Below are positions 1-13,170 of a stretch of DNA of 64,000 nt, piece after piece. Origin of the DNA: Anopheles merus (Eukaryota > Arthropoda > Insecta > Diptera > Culicidae); NCBI RefSeq assembly GCF_017562075.2, contig NC_054083.1:40903255-40967254 (forward strand). Reading direction: 5' to 3'. The notes under the pieces were generated by a model that was not told the origin of the DNA, ran no database searches, and worked only from the letters and a program-made list of their open reading frames with translations. Made by a program: the position numbers and the translations under genes. Numbering within the stretch: the stretch's first letter is position 1; each line of letters begins with the position of its first letter.

Positions 1-75
1 TTAAGCAGGGATGGGAGCCTGCTCGTAGAAATCGGGCTCATCCTCTGCGCCTTCGTTCGGTTGGCTTCCATCGAG
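1..75 (-). CDS. NDAE1: NDAE1 last coding exon (acidic C-terminal tail and stop)
   Basis: The acceptor TTTTAG lies just upstream on the minus strand (positions 76-81). The exon encodes LDGSQPNEGAEDEPDFYEQAPIPA in three parts of one reading (LDGSQPNEGAED, EPDFYEQ, APIPA) and ends with TAA at 1-3. The preceding exon ends on a complete codon (GCT), so the frame is phase 0. The tail is acidic and cytoplasmic. It is separated from the previous exon by only 69 bp. Confidence 0.85.
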   Translation of the reverse strand, partial: LDGSQPNEGAEDEPDFYEQAPIPA

Positions 76-3000
76 CTAAAAGTTAAGATACAAAAGCGTT
101 ATTTTAGTGATCTCTGGACCCTGGGGAAGAGATATAAAACTTACAGCACGCAACTCCAGGGGCGAAAAGATGCTCTCCAGCTGCTTCCGGATCGGTACCA
201 TCATGATCAGGAAGAAGGGAAAGGCGAGCGAGAACGGGGACGACTTGACCGCCCACAGCATGGCCAGCGCCAGTATCTGCACGAAGGTAAACAGGTGCAT
301 CTTCCAGGTCGGGACGCGTCGCACGAATGGCACTTGTGGATGGTGCTTCACCGGCATCAGGTACAGCCGCAATCTGTGTGGTTGGAATTTCCAAGAAGTT
401 GCAGTGAAGACATGATCCTGCCTAGAGTTCCACGATCATCGATGGGATACTTACCGCTCGAAGAACTGCACACCGCTCATGGAAGCAATGCCCATGTACA
501 GGAACACACCGAACAGTACGGACATCGGGATGAGGCGCAAGATTGGAGCCATCGTTACGGACAACCCGACCATAAGCGACACGAAGAAGCCCGATATTCT
601 TTGCTCCTTCACGTCCGTAATGTGCGGCGCATCTCCGGGGGCGTGCGTTCTGTGGAGAGGATTTGATTTTGGAGTTAGATTTCTACTGGTACGACCACTG
701 GTTCCAACTACCTACCTCGACATGATGGTGACGGCTGACACGTGCGTCACCGACCGTACGGTGGCGGCACAGTGCCACGGCATACCGAAGAACCCGCAGA
801 CGGTGTTCAGGAAGCACAGCAGCACAATGTCCATGTGCAGGCCCGAGCCCTTCTTCAACCCCCGCTCGGGCTTGTCCACGATCAGCTCGGAGATGTGCGT
901 CTCCATGAAGATCAGGATGTACACCAGCAGGGCGGGAATGCCGGCAACAAACGGCATCCAGCCGGGAACGCCACCGAGCGGAATGATCCATCCGCGGCGC
1001 GTTTCATCGCTCGGCGACAGGCCTTCCGGTACGCTGAGCTTCTCCGTGTACACCTGCGGGATCATGTAGTCGACCAGCACGAACAGCGCGATCGAGATCG
1101 GCACACCGAAGTCACCGAGGGCACGGCGGGCGTTACGCCCCAGGAAGTGGGAGTTGCGGAACAGCTTCAGATAGTAGGCCAGCGAGAACGTGCCGAGCGT
1201 GAGGATGGTGCAGAAGAGGGCCGTGTTGGGTCGGTTCAGTGGCCCGGTGCCGTCTTCCGGGATGAGCAGATTGGCCGCGTCCTGTGCCATTGCGATCGTA
1301 CCGTTCACGGCCGTTGTTAGACTCTCGGCCAGCAGCTCGGAGGTGGGTGTCGTTCCATTGCGCTCCTCCTCCAGGTAGGGCATCGGGAGCGGCTGTGGCT
1401 CGGTGACGTTCTTGTACAGGTACTCCGCCAACAGCGGATGGCGCTTGTACACGGACAGCAGCTTCATCACCGTCTCGACGATGTAGATCAGCGTGATGAG
1501 CGCGGAGAAGATTTCCTGCGTAAAGCGCGTGAAAAGCCGCACGTACACGCTGCCCTCGAACGCGGACACTACCAGCGCAATCACCGCCAGCCAGCACCCC
1601 ACGTACACCCGCACCGTGAGAAAGCTGAAGTCGTTCGAGATGCAAAACTGGTTCAGCGCTTCGTCGAACAGTAGCAGCGGCCCAGTCGTCCCGATAATGA
1701 CCAACGGCTGTCCCGCGAGCAGATGAAACACCAGCCCCACCATCGAGGCCGACACGAGCGTTTCCGAGATGCCAATCAGGTTGTGCGTCTTGTCCGAGGA
1801 CAGCCCCCCGAACGTGATGGCCGTCGACAAGGCGGCAAAGTACATGAAGATGGTCGCCGCCAGCGTTTCCGTGTTCAGCCCGTCCATGATGTCGCTCTTG
1901 TACATCGGGTAGCGCCGCTTGATGTCGTTGATCAGGCCGCCCCACAGGCGGTTCGTCTTTTCCAGCGGGTTTTTGGGTGGCTTCTTCCCATCGCCGCCAC
2001 CACCATCGCCCGCACCGCCAGCTGCCGCCAGCAGCTTCTTTTCCTCCTCGCTCGTCAGCAGCTGCGACTGCTTGCTCTTGATCTTCTCGTCCAGCGCTTT
2101 CTTCTTGCGCAGCCGAATCATGTCGCTCTTCGCCTTGAGCTCCTCGAACGGCAACAGTGCCTGCCGTTCCCATTTGCCCGGCGGCAGCACGATCGAGTCG
2201 TCCAGGAACTCGTTGATCGCGGACAGCAGCTCGCGCCGATCGTCCGCCTTGTAGGCGATGTCGTGGAAGTGCTCGTTCGACATGAGCGTGGCGATCGACC
2301 GGCCGACCTCGTGGTAGTCCAGCTCCGTCTTCTGCGGCCCGAGCAGAATGAACAGGAAACGCACCGGGATCGGAACCTCCGTGATGCTGGGCATCGGGAT
2401 ACCTTCCGCCAGGCGGACGAACGCGATCGTGGGCTGCTCGAGAAAGTCGACCGCACCGACGAGGACGGTCGTCGCTTCCGCCCCCTCGGGGATGCGCTTC
2501 AGGATGGATTCCTTCTGCGTGCGCATCTTGATGTCCTCCTGCGAGGAGGTGTACGTTTCCTCGCTGATGTTGATGCGCGTCTCACCGTGGCCACCGCCGT
2601 GCCCATTGATCTCGGTCGCCGGTACGATGCGTGGCTTCTTGTCATCCACACTCTGGGTGCGTTTTCGGGAGGGGGAATCGGTGGTGAGATTGAATAGGAG
2701 GAAAGATTGAATTAGTTGGTGGAAATGGTAGCGTTTCGTTAACGGGAGGGATAGACTATCGGAACGATATAAAAGTTCGTAACAGGGGTAAAGCATTGCC
2801 AGGAGGAGATTAACTATTTAACTAAGATAATTACACCTTAACCCTATAACACCATGCTTCCAAAAAGGCAAGCTAAATCGATCATACTGTACATGCAAGC
2901 AATACCCAACAAACACAAAATATAAAATAAGCGTGCAAGGTTAGAGCATTATAGAGGCTAAAATGATGCAAATGTTTGTAATATTTACAATTCTCCACTT

Positions 3001-6000
3001 ATTAATTTGTACATTTTTTATGAACAAGAAAATATGATCCTAAAATATAAAATTAAAAAACCTGTAAAACTATGAAAGCTAAATAATTCTAGAATGTTAT
3101 TTAAAAACGATGAAAAACGATAAAAAATAATATAATGTAATACTAAGAACATTTTTAATAATTCTATAAAACATCTAAGGAACTGATCTATAAACTATAA
3201 CTAAATAAAAAAACTAAAGATTAATAAATAATCTAACAACTTAAAACGTAAAACCTAAACAGCAACATTAACCAACAAGAAAGAAACAGGAGCAGTTAAT
3301 CTCGCCTATTAAACAAAAGAACAAACAGAGCAATGACAGGAGTAAAGAGTGACAGGCTCAAAACACGCAAGCCACATCCGTTTAAATCACTTCTCCTCGC
3401 CAACTACGATCAAACTCGGTGCAAATCAGGAGTGTGTGTGTGTTTTTCTGTGTTCGTGTGCGGAAGAAGGAAAAGCGAAAACAGAGAGCAAAACTTGTGT
3501 TGGCCACTAATGTGTGCCGTGTTTGAAGGAAAACACATGATATAAAAAAACACTGCCTGTGTGTGTGTGTGTGTTGAAAGAGGGGGAGAGAAGGGCTGGT
3601 TGGTTTCGATATTTATATTAATTGATTTACAACTGTCAGCGATAAAGGTGAGTTATTTCGTCGCATACCAACGGCACTGGTGACCGTGGTTAGGGTCACC
3701 GGTGCTGCCGCGGCTGTCGCCGTGCTGCTGCTGTCCTGGCTGCCGGACCGCCGGCACCGGTGCGGACCGGATGCGTGCCGCTGGTGGCGCTGCTGATCCT
3801 TGGCCGGCTGATGCGCCGGCTGTTGCTGATGGTGGGTGTGGTGGTGGTGGTGGTGGTGGTTCCGGGAGGAAAGGTTCGGGCTCTGGCCGTACACCGAGTT
3901 CGGGTGCAGCGAGGGCGGACTGAGCGTGTAGCTTTGGGTGGGGCTTACGAACGAGTTGAGGCGCCGGACGCCCACGATCACCTCCCCGTGGCCACCGTCC
4001 TCGGCCCGCATCGACAGGGACTGATGGAGGCGGTGGAGAGTAAAGGAGTGGTTTGGGGAAGAAACAAAATCGAAAGAAAGAAAAGAAAAAAAACACATTC
4101 GATTGAAAGCACCCAATGCGAGCCTGTTGCTCCCTGTGTCTGTTTGTTCCTTCTCCTGTCTCTCTTTGCTTCTCTCTCTCTCTCTGTCTCGCTCTCAGTG
4201 GATCAAAGCTCCACTGGACCATGTGGAACACTCCCGAATATTTAAAACGATTCTGCTCCACTGCCAAAACTCAGGGTCAGGATGGACGGATGTGAGCTGA
4301 TTATGAATAACATTCCATCTATGTGTATTGCCATGAATGTGAGTGTGTGTGTGTGTGTCTGATACGAGATAATGGTACAGATGGTACAATACTACACGGC
4401 TAGATGGAGCGAACGGTGGTTGGTGGAAAATGATATCATGTTCACCGAAATTTCCGCCTTTTTCCCCCCGATTTCCGGAGGGAAAGGAGTAACGAAAACA
4501 AAATAATAATCAATAACACATCCATACACAGGTATCTGTGTGCCAGAGTGAATAGCTTTCTGGGGGTACGGGTCCAATATGATGAGCCCAAAGCCAAGCA
4601 CACGACACTAAACGACCATTCACAAGCGTCATACATAGTCATCGCTAACCCTTGAATGCGTCATGCAAGAACTTGTAGTTTTATTAGTAATTCATCACTA
4701 AATACGACCACTATTAGGACACTATCCTTTTTGATTTCGCCTGCTTGAGGTGCAAATGATTCCATTCCAGTTTTGGGCACTGCTCCAGTTATAATCGATA
4801 ACTGCGCTGTATTTTTTTTTTTATCTTTCTTCATATTTGTAAGGAAAAATAGCTTTAGCAGCAGGTCCTAAACCATAGAGGTTAGCAGTAAATTGCAACC
4901 ACGGAGTTGTGGAGCAAGCTGGACTCACCACAACTAAATCCTCAAAACGATTCAAACTTTTTCATCCAACTGTCAAAACTTTCCCACAGGTTTTGATCAA
5001 ATGAATGACTCGACCTCTGTAATAGGTAGACTTTACATCCAAATTTCGAGGCGTACGCAAGGCGGTCTAGATAGACTGCAGGTGGGTTCTTGCCTCTGAT
5101 TTTGGTAGCAATGATGGATGGAGATTTCTACGGAGATTAGCAGCAAGAGAGTTATGGTTGTTAAGAACTTTGTTTGAGTTGCTAAGGAACTCTTGACTCC
5201 CAAGCTGTCAAATGAAGTTTTGCCAAAGTACAGTGTTCGGACCGACCTGTAGTAATTGATGGACCTTGGGCGTACGAGAGTTGAAGAGTTTCATTGGGAG
5301 ACTGTTCAGCTGTCACAGTAGGCATATTGTCTCTTTGTAAATCCTTAATAAGAACATGAGCTATAACGATTAAAGAGAGTCCACACAAATGTATCAATAA
5401 CTGCTTCTTCTTCTTCTTCTTCTTCTTAGTTGGCAGAACAACCTTAGTCGGTCGTGATCTGCCTACAGCCTACCCTACAGCGCTTGGCTATCTGTGTCTA
5501 TGTTGTGTACTCATAGTAGGATAATCAGGCTTGAACCATGTTGTTCTGTCGTGCAAGTTGCCATCTGTAGCACGTGGACGTGATCAATAACATCTACAGA
5601 AAATTTACATTTAAATCTTAATTCTACCGTCCGAAATATAAAATATGATCAAAATAGGGGATGTGATAAGGAGATAACCAATGATTTTGCTTGAACCAGT
5701 CCAAACCTATTCCACAACCCAATTACCCATTGAAGCTCCAATTTTTTAAAACCATCTGAAAGCAATTTTCACTCGCACGAGCACTTCAAGGGTTAGCAAC
5801 GTTGCCACCGGCACCAACATCCCTGTTTTCCCCCCCCCCCCCCCCCACATTACAGTTACAGCCACTATCAATGAGCGATGGTGTGACCCTTTCCCAGAGC
5901 GGTTAATGGTTAATGCAGCTTTTGCGTTAGTATGTGAGTGTGTTTGCGTGTGTTTGTATTTACGAGAAATATTTACAGCACTATAGGAAGAGTGAGAGCT

Positions 6001-9000
6001 CTATTGATTACCGATTGGTTAGTGTTTGTGTTAGTAGTGTCAGTAGTAGTGTTGCTGATAAACACCAAATGTTCCATGCTACGATCATACATACGAAATG
6101 CTAGGTTCTAAAAGTAGAAATAAAAAAAAACGGGGAAAATGGTGGGAAACACAAGATCGAGTAACGAAAGATAATCAGCGTGTGTGAGATGAGCGAGTGG
6201 CCGAACAAGAAATGGGGAAGGAAAGAGCGAATGCGCGTACAACGAATCAATTAATTTAATCGGCAAAAGGCTACGCCACCATGGCGTAAGTGTTTGTGGG
6301 CTGAAGGGGACCTTCGTCCGTCAATCAAGCTGCGATGCTGCTAGTGAATAAATAATTGTCTCTTCCACGTTTCTTCCTTTCCCATTTCTGTTCCCGGCAA
6401 AACGGAACCCTCCATCGATCCACTTGAGGTTGGGCGAGGTTGTATGACGCTACCGAAGTTAATTAGTGATGAGAGGGTGATGCGTAAAATGCGACAGTAC
6501 TAACACACTACGGATGGGTGTTGTAAAATGGCGGAAGTGTCCAAAATGGGCAACAGTGTGTTGGTGTTGTGGTCCGTGTGGTGTCTGTGAGACTGTTCAT
6601 TCACACCGGACCCGGACGACTCACCTGCAGGCTCGTGTAGCTGCTGTACTTCCGCTTCGGCCCGAAGGAAAATCCGCCGTGCGAGCTTTCGTTGACGTGG
6701 CGATGGCGCAGCAGCAGCGCTCGCATGATGACCGCCTTATCATCCTCGTGGATCAGCTCATCAACGACCATCTAAAAAAAATGGGATTGGGAGAAAGAGA
6801 CGGTTCTATTTTTGAGACCGAAAAAGGGGACCACCTCGCGCGCCCATCCTTACCTGCTCCACCACGCGGTACGCCACCGAGGGCAGATCCTTCTCCTCCA
6901 GGTCCATCAGCACGACGCCCGTCTCGAGGCAGCGGCGCAGATTGAGCAGCGAGTGGAACGACAGGGAGGCGACGTGCGGCCGGCCCCACCGGTCCGCGCC
7001 CTCCTCCACGTCCTCCTCGTACTTGATCCAGCGGGCCGTCTCCTTCCACTCCCGGTCCTCCCCGCTGCCCGTCAGCTCGTCCAGCTGCACGAACACCTCG
7101 TGCGGGCTGTGGTCGTACATCTTCTTGTACTTGCTCGAGGGCAGCAGGTGCTGGAGCGGCGACGCCGCCTCCTTCCGGTTGATGTTCACCAGCGACGTGC
7201 CCGACTGGGCACTGACCTTGTGGCGGCGCAGGGCCCGCGGATCGTCCGACCGGTGCGACGTCAGCTCGTCGATGTCGGCCTCCTGCAGCGTCGCATCCTC
7301 CGGCTGGACCGAGATGCGGCGCCCGGTCGGGCCACCCTCGGTACCGCTCTGCCGTCGCCATTCGGGGTGATACTCTTGCAGCGAAAACTTCCGCGATTTG
7401 TGCGGATGATGCCGTCTATGAGCAGAGAAATAGTGTTAATGTCTTGCTTGTTCGATCGCTTTTCGCACCATCAACGCCTCAAACAAAGACAAATTGCTGC
7501 TCCGAAAGAGCCGGGGCCCATTTCCGGGACACGGATATTGAACGACAACAATGGCAAACGGAAAAGAGAAGACGGTTTATCATCATGCCAGACTGCCCGC
7601 GGGTACAGCAATGGGACGAAGTGAACAGGGTTTTGCTGCATTCTTTCTAATGCAATCTGGCATGAAATACAGTGCGTAACGCAACTATGCAACCAAATGC
7701 AGTTTTCGGGTAAAATAAACAAAAAGGTTGTGTTACGCACTGTATTAGGGTTTCTTACTTGAACAGAGACTATTGGCATACTTAATTCGGACGTGCCAGC
7801 TCTGTACAATAGAGTGAGAAACCCTGTAAAAAAGCGCTATAAAAATGTAAAAGAATTAGCATTTGATCAGCAACTCAGTATAACATTACAAGTTTAAATA
7901 AAAACATTAAAGCCATGCATTTTGCACAAGTAGAGAAAGAAATGAACAAAAAAACATATGCGCCCACTTCTCAGACCTGGGACGCCAGACCACCCCATCA
8001 TACCCACTAACCTTTTGCTTCGGACGGGTTTGCTTTGCAGCAGTTTCCTTAAACGATTAAACGCAACGCGAAACGGGAGGAAAGGACAAAACTTGAACGT
8101 GAGCGTGACAACTTTGTGGTTGACATGTTATTGTTTTGTTTTTTTTTTTAATGTTTCTTCGATTAAGTTTACGTCCCTTGTTTATCCGTTCGGATTAAGG
8201 GGTGAAAAGTTTTAAGTGCATTGTGTGTTGGATTTCAATGGGAAATTTCACCCGAACAAGAAAACACTAGAACAATGCAAGGGTTAGAGGGGGGGAGGGG
8301 GGGCGAGGGCGGAGCCGACCACTCAAGAATACTTTGAGTTGAGTTGAGTACCGCACGCCCTATTATGCCACACCCGCATCATTGGCACACTTGAGCCCGA
8401 TCGCACAGTGGAAGTAGGTTTTTTGCGCCCCTGGAAGTTATGCTACACCGCACCCGCAAAAGCCGGCCTACTGACTAGTGTTGGGTAAATATCTGATTCA
8501 GATTCATGATTTTGAATGAATCTTTGAAACGATTCAATTAATTTTAATCCAGGATGGAAAGATTCAATTAATGAATCTCTAAAGATTCGGGATGCATGAA
8601 AGATTCACGAATTTCTCGATATTCCTAAATCTCCAAAGATTCATAGAGCTTGAGCTTCTAATTATTAATCAGTACTGCAAAATGTCACTGTCATTGTCAT
8701 AAAAAAATCTTACTGAAACAAAATCAATATCAACGTCACGTACTCTATTGTGATAATCATAGGTGATACTCAAAGCGGTTGGTGTGACGAATACATGATT
8801 AATGACCTTTTTGCGACTATCGCTTGGTCAGTCCTTTTGCCATGACTTTTTTTTTAACTGTTCTGCAAAATGTCACTGACATAGTCATGACAAATTCCAG
8901 CTGACACAAAATCATGTCAGCGTCACGTTCTCTACTGTGATGATCAGAGGTGAGCCTCAAACAGTTGGGGCGACCATCACATTGTGTGCAACCAACTCTT

Positions 9001-12000
9001 GGTCAGTCACTTGGTCGGGACATTTTCAGTCGGTGATCATCATGATAGTCATGGGTGAGATGCGGTGCCTACTAGTGGTTCCTGATGACAGAACAAAATG
9101 CGCATGGATTTTCGCTCTGTTTCACCCGACAGAGCATCAAACCAGACAGAGCGAGAAAGAATACCCATTTTGTTGCTTAGAACCAGACGCCAAGTATATT
9201 CCACTAATGTCGTGATTATCGCCGACAAAAATCTCATGACCAACTGAGTGACCAAGAGTTGAGTGCTAATCAAAATGTCACCAAGCATGTGATTGATCCT
9301 CCAACTGAGTCTCGGCACGGATCATCTCAATTGTGTACGTGAGCTGATTTGAGCTTCATTTCAGTCATGAGTGTTGGTGGCTGAAACAGTGACATTTGGC
9401 AGCTTGTCATTCAGAGTATCACGTTGGACTTAAGAATTCGCTTGTCGCGTTCGGCATGTCATGACGCACTTTTACTAAGTATCAGCAATGAGCATCAAGC
9501 TGCCACGGGGATATGTGAATTGTTTTCGTTGGTGAAAATCTCGTGAAGCTCATGACATTTTGCAGCACTGTTATTACAGGGTTTCCCACGATTTATTAAT
9601 CAGTTCCCATAATTTTTTGGTGCGTTTTCACGATTTTTTGGTCGTATCCAATAGATTTTTGGTTCGTTCCCTTAATTTATTGGTATTTTCCGATGGGATA
9701 CCAATACAATTGGACCAAAAAATTCTGGGAAACGACCAAGAAGATTGAAGATTGTGCTTTTATCAATATTTAGAGATTTTTGAATCTTTGGAACTTCGAT
9801 TCGAGATTCGAATCACTCAACGAAAGATTCACGCAACCCAACGCTTCTACTACTTACTCGGTACGCCGCCGGCGCTCCTCGTTAGTGTCCTCTAGCGGCA
9901 AACCCTCGATCGGCGCTCCCTTGTTGTCTTTGTCAAAGTGCACATTCCTTCTGGCGCTTGTGTCCTGGAGGGGAGAAAGCAAATGCTCGTATTGATCACC
10001 AATCGTCCCCACAAAGCGCTACACCCCCCCCCCTCCCACTACTTACCCACTGTTCGCCCTGCACCGTGCCCTGATCGACCACTGGCTCGTCGTGCACGGT
10101 TTCGCTGAAATCGTTCGACGTGTTGTCCGCTAGCGTGGTGTTGTTCGCGGTGGACGAGAGTTTCGTGTCGGTCGGCTCGCTCTTGGACGAGAACGAGATC
10201 GGGCTGGTCGGGGTGGTGGTCGGCGGTGACGCCGCAACCGGCTTGCTGCGGCCCGGCTGCTCATTGCTGCTGGCGGAGGGCTTGTTGTTGCTGGTGGTGC
10301 TGCTGCTGTTGTTGTTGTTGTTGTTGTTGCTCGCACTGGACGTGGCGTCCGCGCTGTCCGGGACGCGGTGCGCTTCGTCGTACTTGAGCGGCGAGTTGTC
10401 CAGGATGACTTCGTCCTGCAGCCGGTTCAGTTCGAAACGTTCCTTCTCGGCGGTCGTACCGAACACGCGCTCGATTTCGTCGTCCAGGTGGACCTCGTTC
10501 GGGTCATCGTTGCTTGTCTGTGCGGGAGAATGGCAGTTGGGAATGTTAGTTAGTTCTGTCAATTTGACTGTCGCTTATCTCGTAGCGGATTGTTCAAGAA
10601 AATTCCTTTTGCATATTTAATCCTAAAATCACAACTTGTTGCACCGGCTTTTATCACCGCTTTCATCGCAGAGAAAATGAAATGTAGAGAGAATGGAGTA
10701 GGAAAGGAAGAATCTAAATTAATTTATCGAAACGGTTTAGGTAACACACACACACAACAAGCAGACCCGCAGCAATCAACACGACCGTGTACCGTGCTAA
10801 GCACCGTAGTTGCCGCCAGTCACGCGATCTCAGCTTTATCGAACGTCATCGGTCAGTGATTATTTGGAACATTTCGAGGAACGATGGTGGCACGAGAACA
10901 ACCCCTCGCTCCAGGGTTCGGTCACACTGCTCGGTACATTATTTCCTTTCGTGACAAAAGCGGCCCGGTACAGAGCGTTTCGGTAGTCGAGTTGAAGCGA
11001 CGAAGGGACTATAAATAAACCGAATCACAACGGCCGAAAAATCGCTGCCAAAATGTCGACCGAGACCGTGACAGTGACATTCAACCGTTTATAAGTTGAA
11101 GGTGCGTTACCAAGCAACTGCCTCCTCCCCGAATATAAGGGGGTGTTCTAGGTAGGTAGGTTTGTTGAAAGGAAATCGATTGGTAGGAATTTTTGCTAAG
11201 GCTAAGAGGGTTTTCCCCCTTTTGCGTTGTGTGGCAAACATTTTTATTAATTTTGAAAATTGCTCAATTGCTACAACGGTCAAGGGCACACAGTAACTCA
11301 CAGTAGCAATTGCTCTTACAAGTTGGCACCAATTCATGGGCAGCACTGAACCGAGAAACAGGTGCCTGCTTTGATCGCTACGCCGTTAATGAACCGTTGA
11401 GCCGCCCACAACCCTTCTTCTCTCGATTTCGATGTTCGAGAAACAGTCTAACTGCTCCCAGCTAATAGTGCAGATCGGGGTAGGAATCAGTTTCGTATCG
11501 TTTAGCACACAGCTGAGCGCTACCAAATAACGCACGTCATCATCCCATCGCCACAGCTCCCGAGCTGGAAGTGGAAATTCCGTTTTAAGTGGTTTCATCG
11601 CCGGTGCGCTCTCATTCCCAGGAACGCTATTTCCGATTAATCCGGCCGTATTTCCTCGTACCGGTAGTGAAATAAAATATGTTACACCCAGCAACTAGCT
11701 CAATGGATTCGCTTTGCCGCTGGTGGCTCAAGCGTGGTACAGTACGGACGGTACTAGCCTGCCTCAGGCGATGCTACGAACGGCACAACACTGTCCAGCG
11801 TGAGTTCATCGCTGTACCGGTGCTCCGGTGAAGCCAGCTGTAAAATGTAACCAGCAACAGAAATAAACCCCGAAAACAAAACTAACGGTGCGTTTAGAGG
11901 AGGAAAAGCGAAGCTTCTTTCGAGGAAGAAGGCCATGGAGACGCCCAGTAGTTTGTGAAGTGATGGGAAGGATTGATTCCAATTGGATTTAGAAGTAAGG

Positions 12001-13082
12001 CTCAGTAATGCGGGGAGGAGTGTTAGTTTCGACGGAAATAGTTTTCTTCAATAAAGAGCCCGTATTGTGGAGCGAAAACTGAAAACCATGTTTCCATTAC
12101 TCACCACAACGATTCACCCAAAGTCTCTCTCGCTTGATGAGTGTGTTCGTGCAATACGCGCAGCTCAAATGTGTGGTGTTTTGGTGGCTTTTTGCTACTG
12201 TTTAACTGTTAACACACACTCTCACCAGGGCGACACCTGCGCACACACAGAGGTACACTCTTCTTCTCGAAATTATCAATACCGTACGCACTTCTAGAGG
12301 CCAACTACTCTATCAGCAGGTCCCAAATCAAACAGTCCCAATCGATTGATATTGTGACGGGAAGTGAAGTACGAGACTTAAACTGCCAACTGATTATTAG
12401 TTTGCTAATTGTCGGTGCTTCGCGAGGCCGTTCGCTGAAGTGTACCGTCGGCAAATCACTGCAATCGCAAAAGGGCCACTTAAACCCGGGGGCCGGATTT
12501 AGTCAAACAATTATCACTGCTCACTGCCGCTGCCACGGTGCATTGATTTTTTTCCTGCGACGCATTTTTCCTTTTTCTTATCGCCCGGCGCGCACTTTGC
12601 ACAAGCATCCAAGAAGGCTAGTGGGTTGTCTGGGTGGAAATTGAAAACAGCACAACAATTACACAGCACACTCCAACGGTTACTTATCGCCGGGGCGCGG
12701 AAAGCGCGTTGCTGCGTGTCGGTGGATTGGCGCGCATCGCTTGACAACACGCGCCCGCGCTCTACCTATTAGCATATTTATTTTATTATAATACGGCCCC
12801 TGTGTCCTCTTATGCTGTTGTCGTTTCGTGCGCGCTTGCCGAACCATTTAACCTTCCATTGGCGCGCGGCGGCTGATGCAATAAGCAATGACGGCGAGCA
12901 TGGTTTGCTACTATGTTTGCCGTTTGAACAACGGTTCGAGACACCCAGAGACAAACGATGTCAACAAGATAAAGTGCTTGCGTGTTAGGGTTGAGGGGAA
13001 GAAAGACAGTGGGAGGGAGAAACACGCCAAACGTTTTGCAACGAAGACAATAAATGATATCTCGACACAATGGCGCAACACT

Positions 13083-13170
<88 letters not shown>

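Larger units (their letters stand above)
4021..6624. other. NDAE1 intron with repeats
   Basis: Holds a CT run (4170-4190), a GT run (4344-4358), a dispersed-repeat copy (about 4930-5275), a SINE-like element (5397-5600) and a 17-base C run (5830-5846). No exon is seen elsewhere in it. Confidence 0.55.
7416..9857. other. NDAE1 intron filled with small mobile elements
   Basis: Contains two tiny inverted-repeat elements (7670-7825), a G-rich stretch (8290-8320) and the 1.37-kb inverted-repeat element at 8477-9845. Nothing coding is recognised. Confidence 0.6.

Noticed and set aside
1723..2697. 324-aa plus-strand open frame
   Set aside because: Antisense shadow of the GC-rich NDAE1 large exon; Arg/His-rich with no recognisable fold.
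2653..2796. N-terminal extension of the NDAE1 large exon with its own ATG
   Set aside because: No SLC4 similarity upstream of SVDDKKPR, and a clear acceptor lies at the point where similarity starts.
3653..4267. Other minus and plus frames across the cassette exon
   Set aside because: Only the frame continuing from the upstream exon in phase 0 gives a consistent NDAE1 reading.
10518..10562. ATG-started extension before the TSNDDPNE exon
   Set aside because: Upstream residues look intronic, and an acceptor (CCGCACAG) plus a phase-matched first coding exon at 21699-21758 explain the start better. An alternative start here remains possible.
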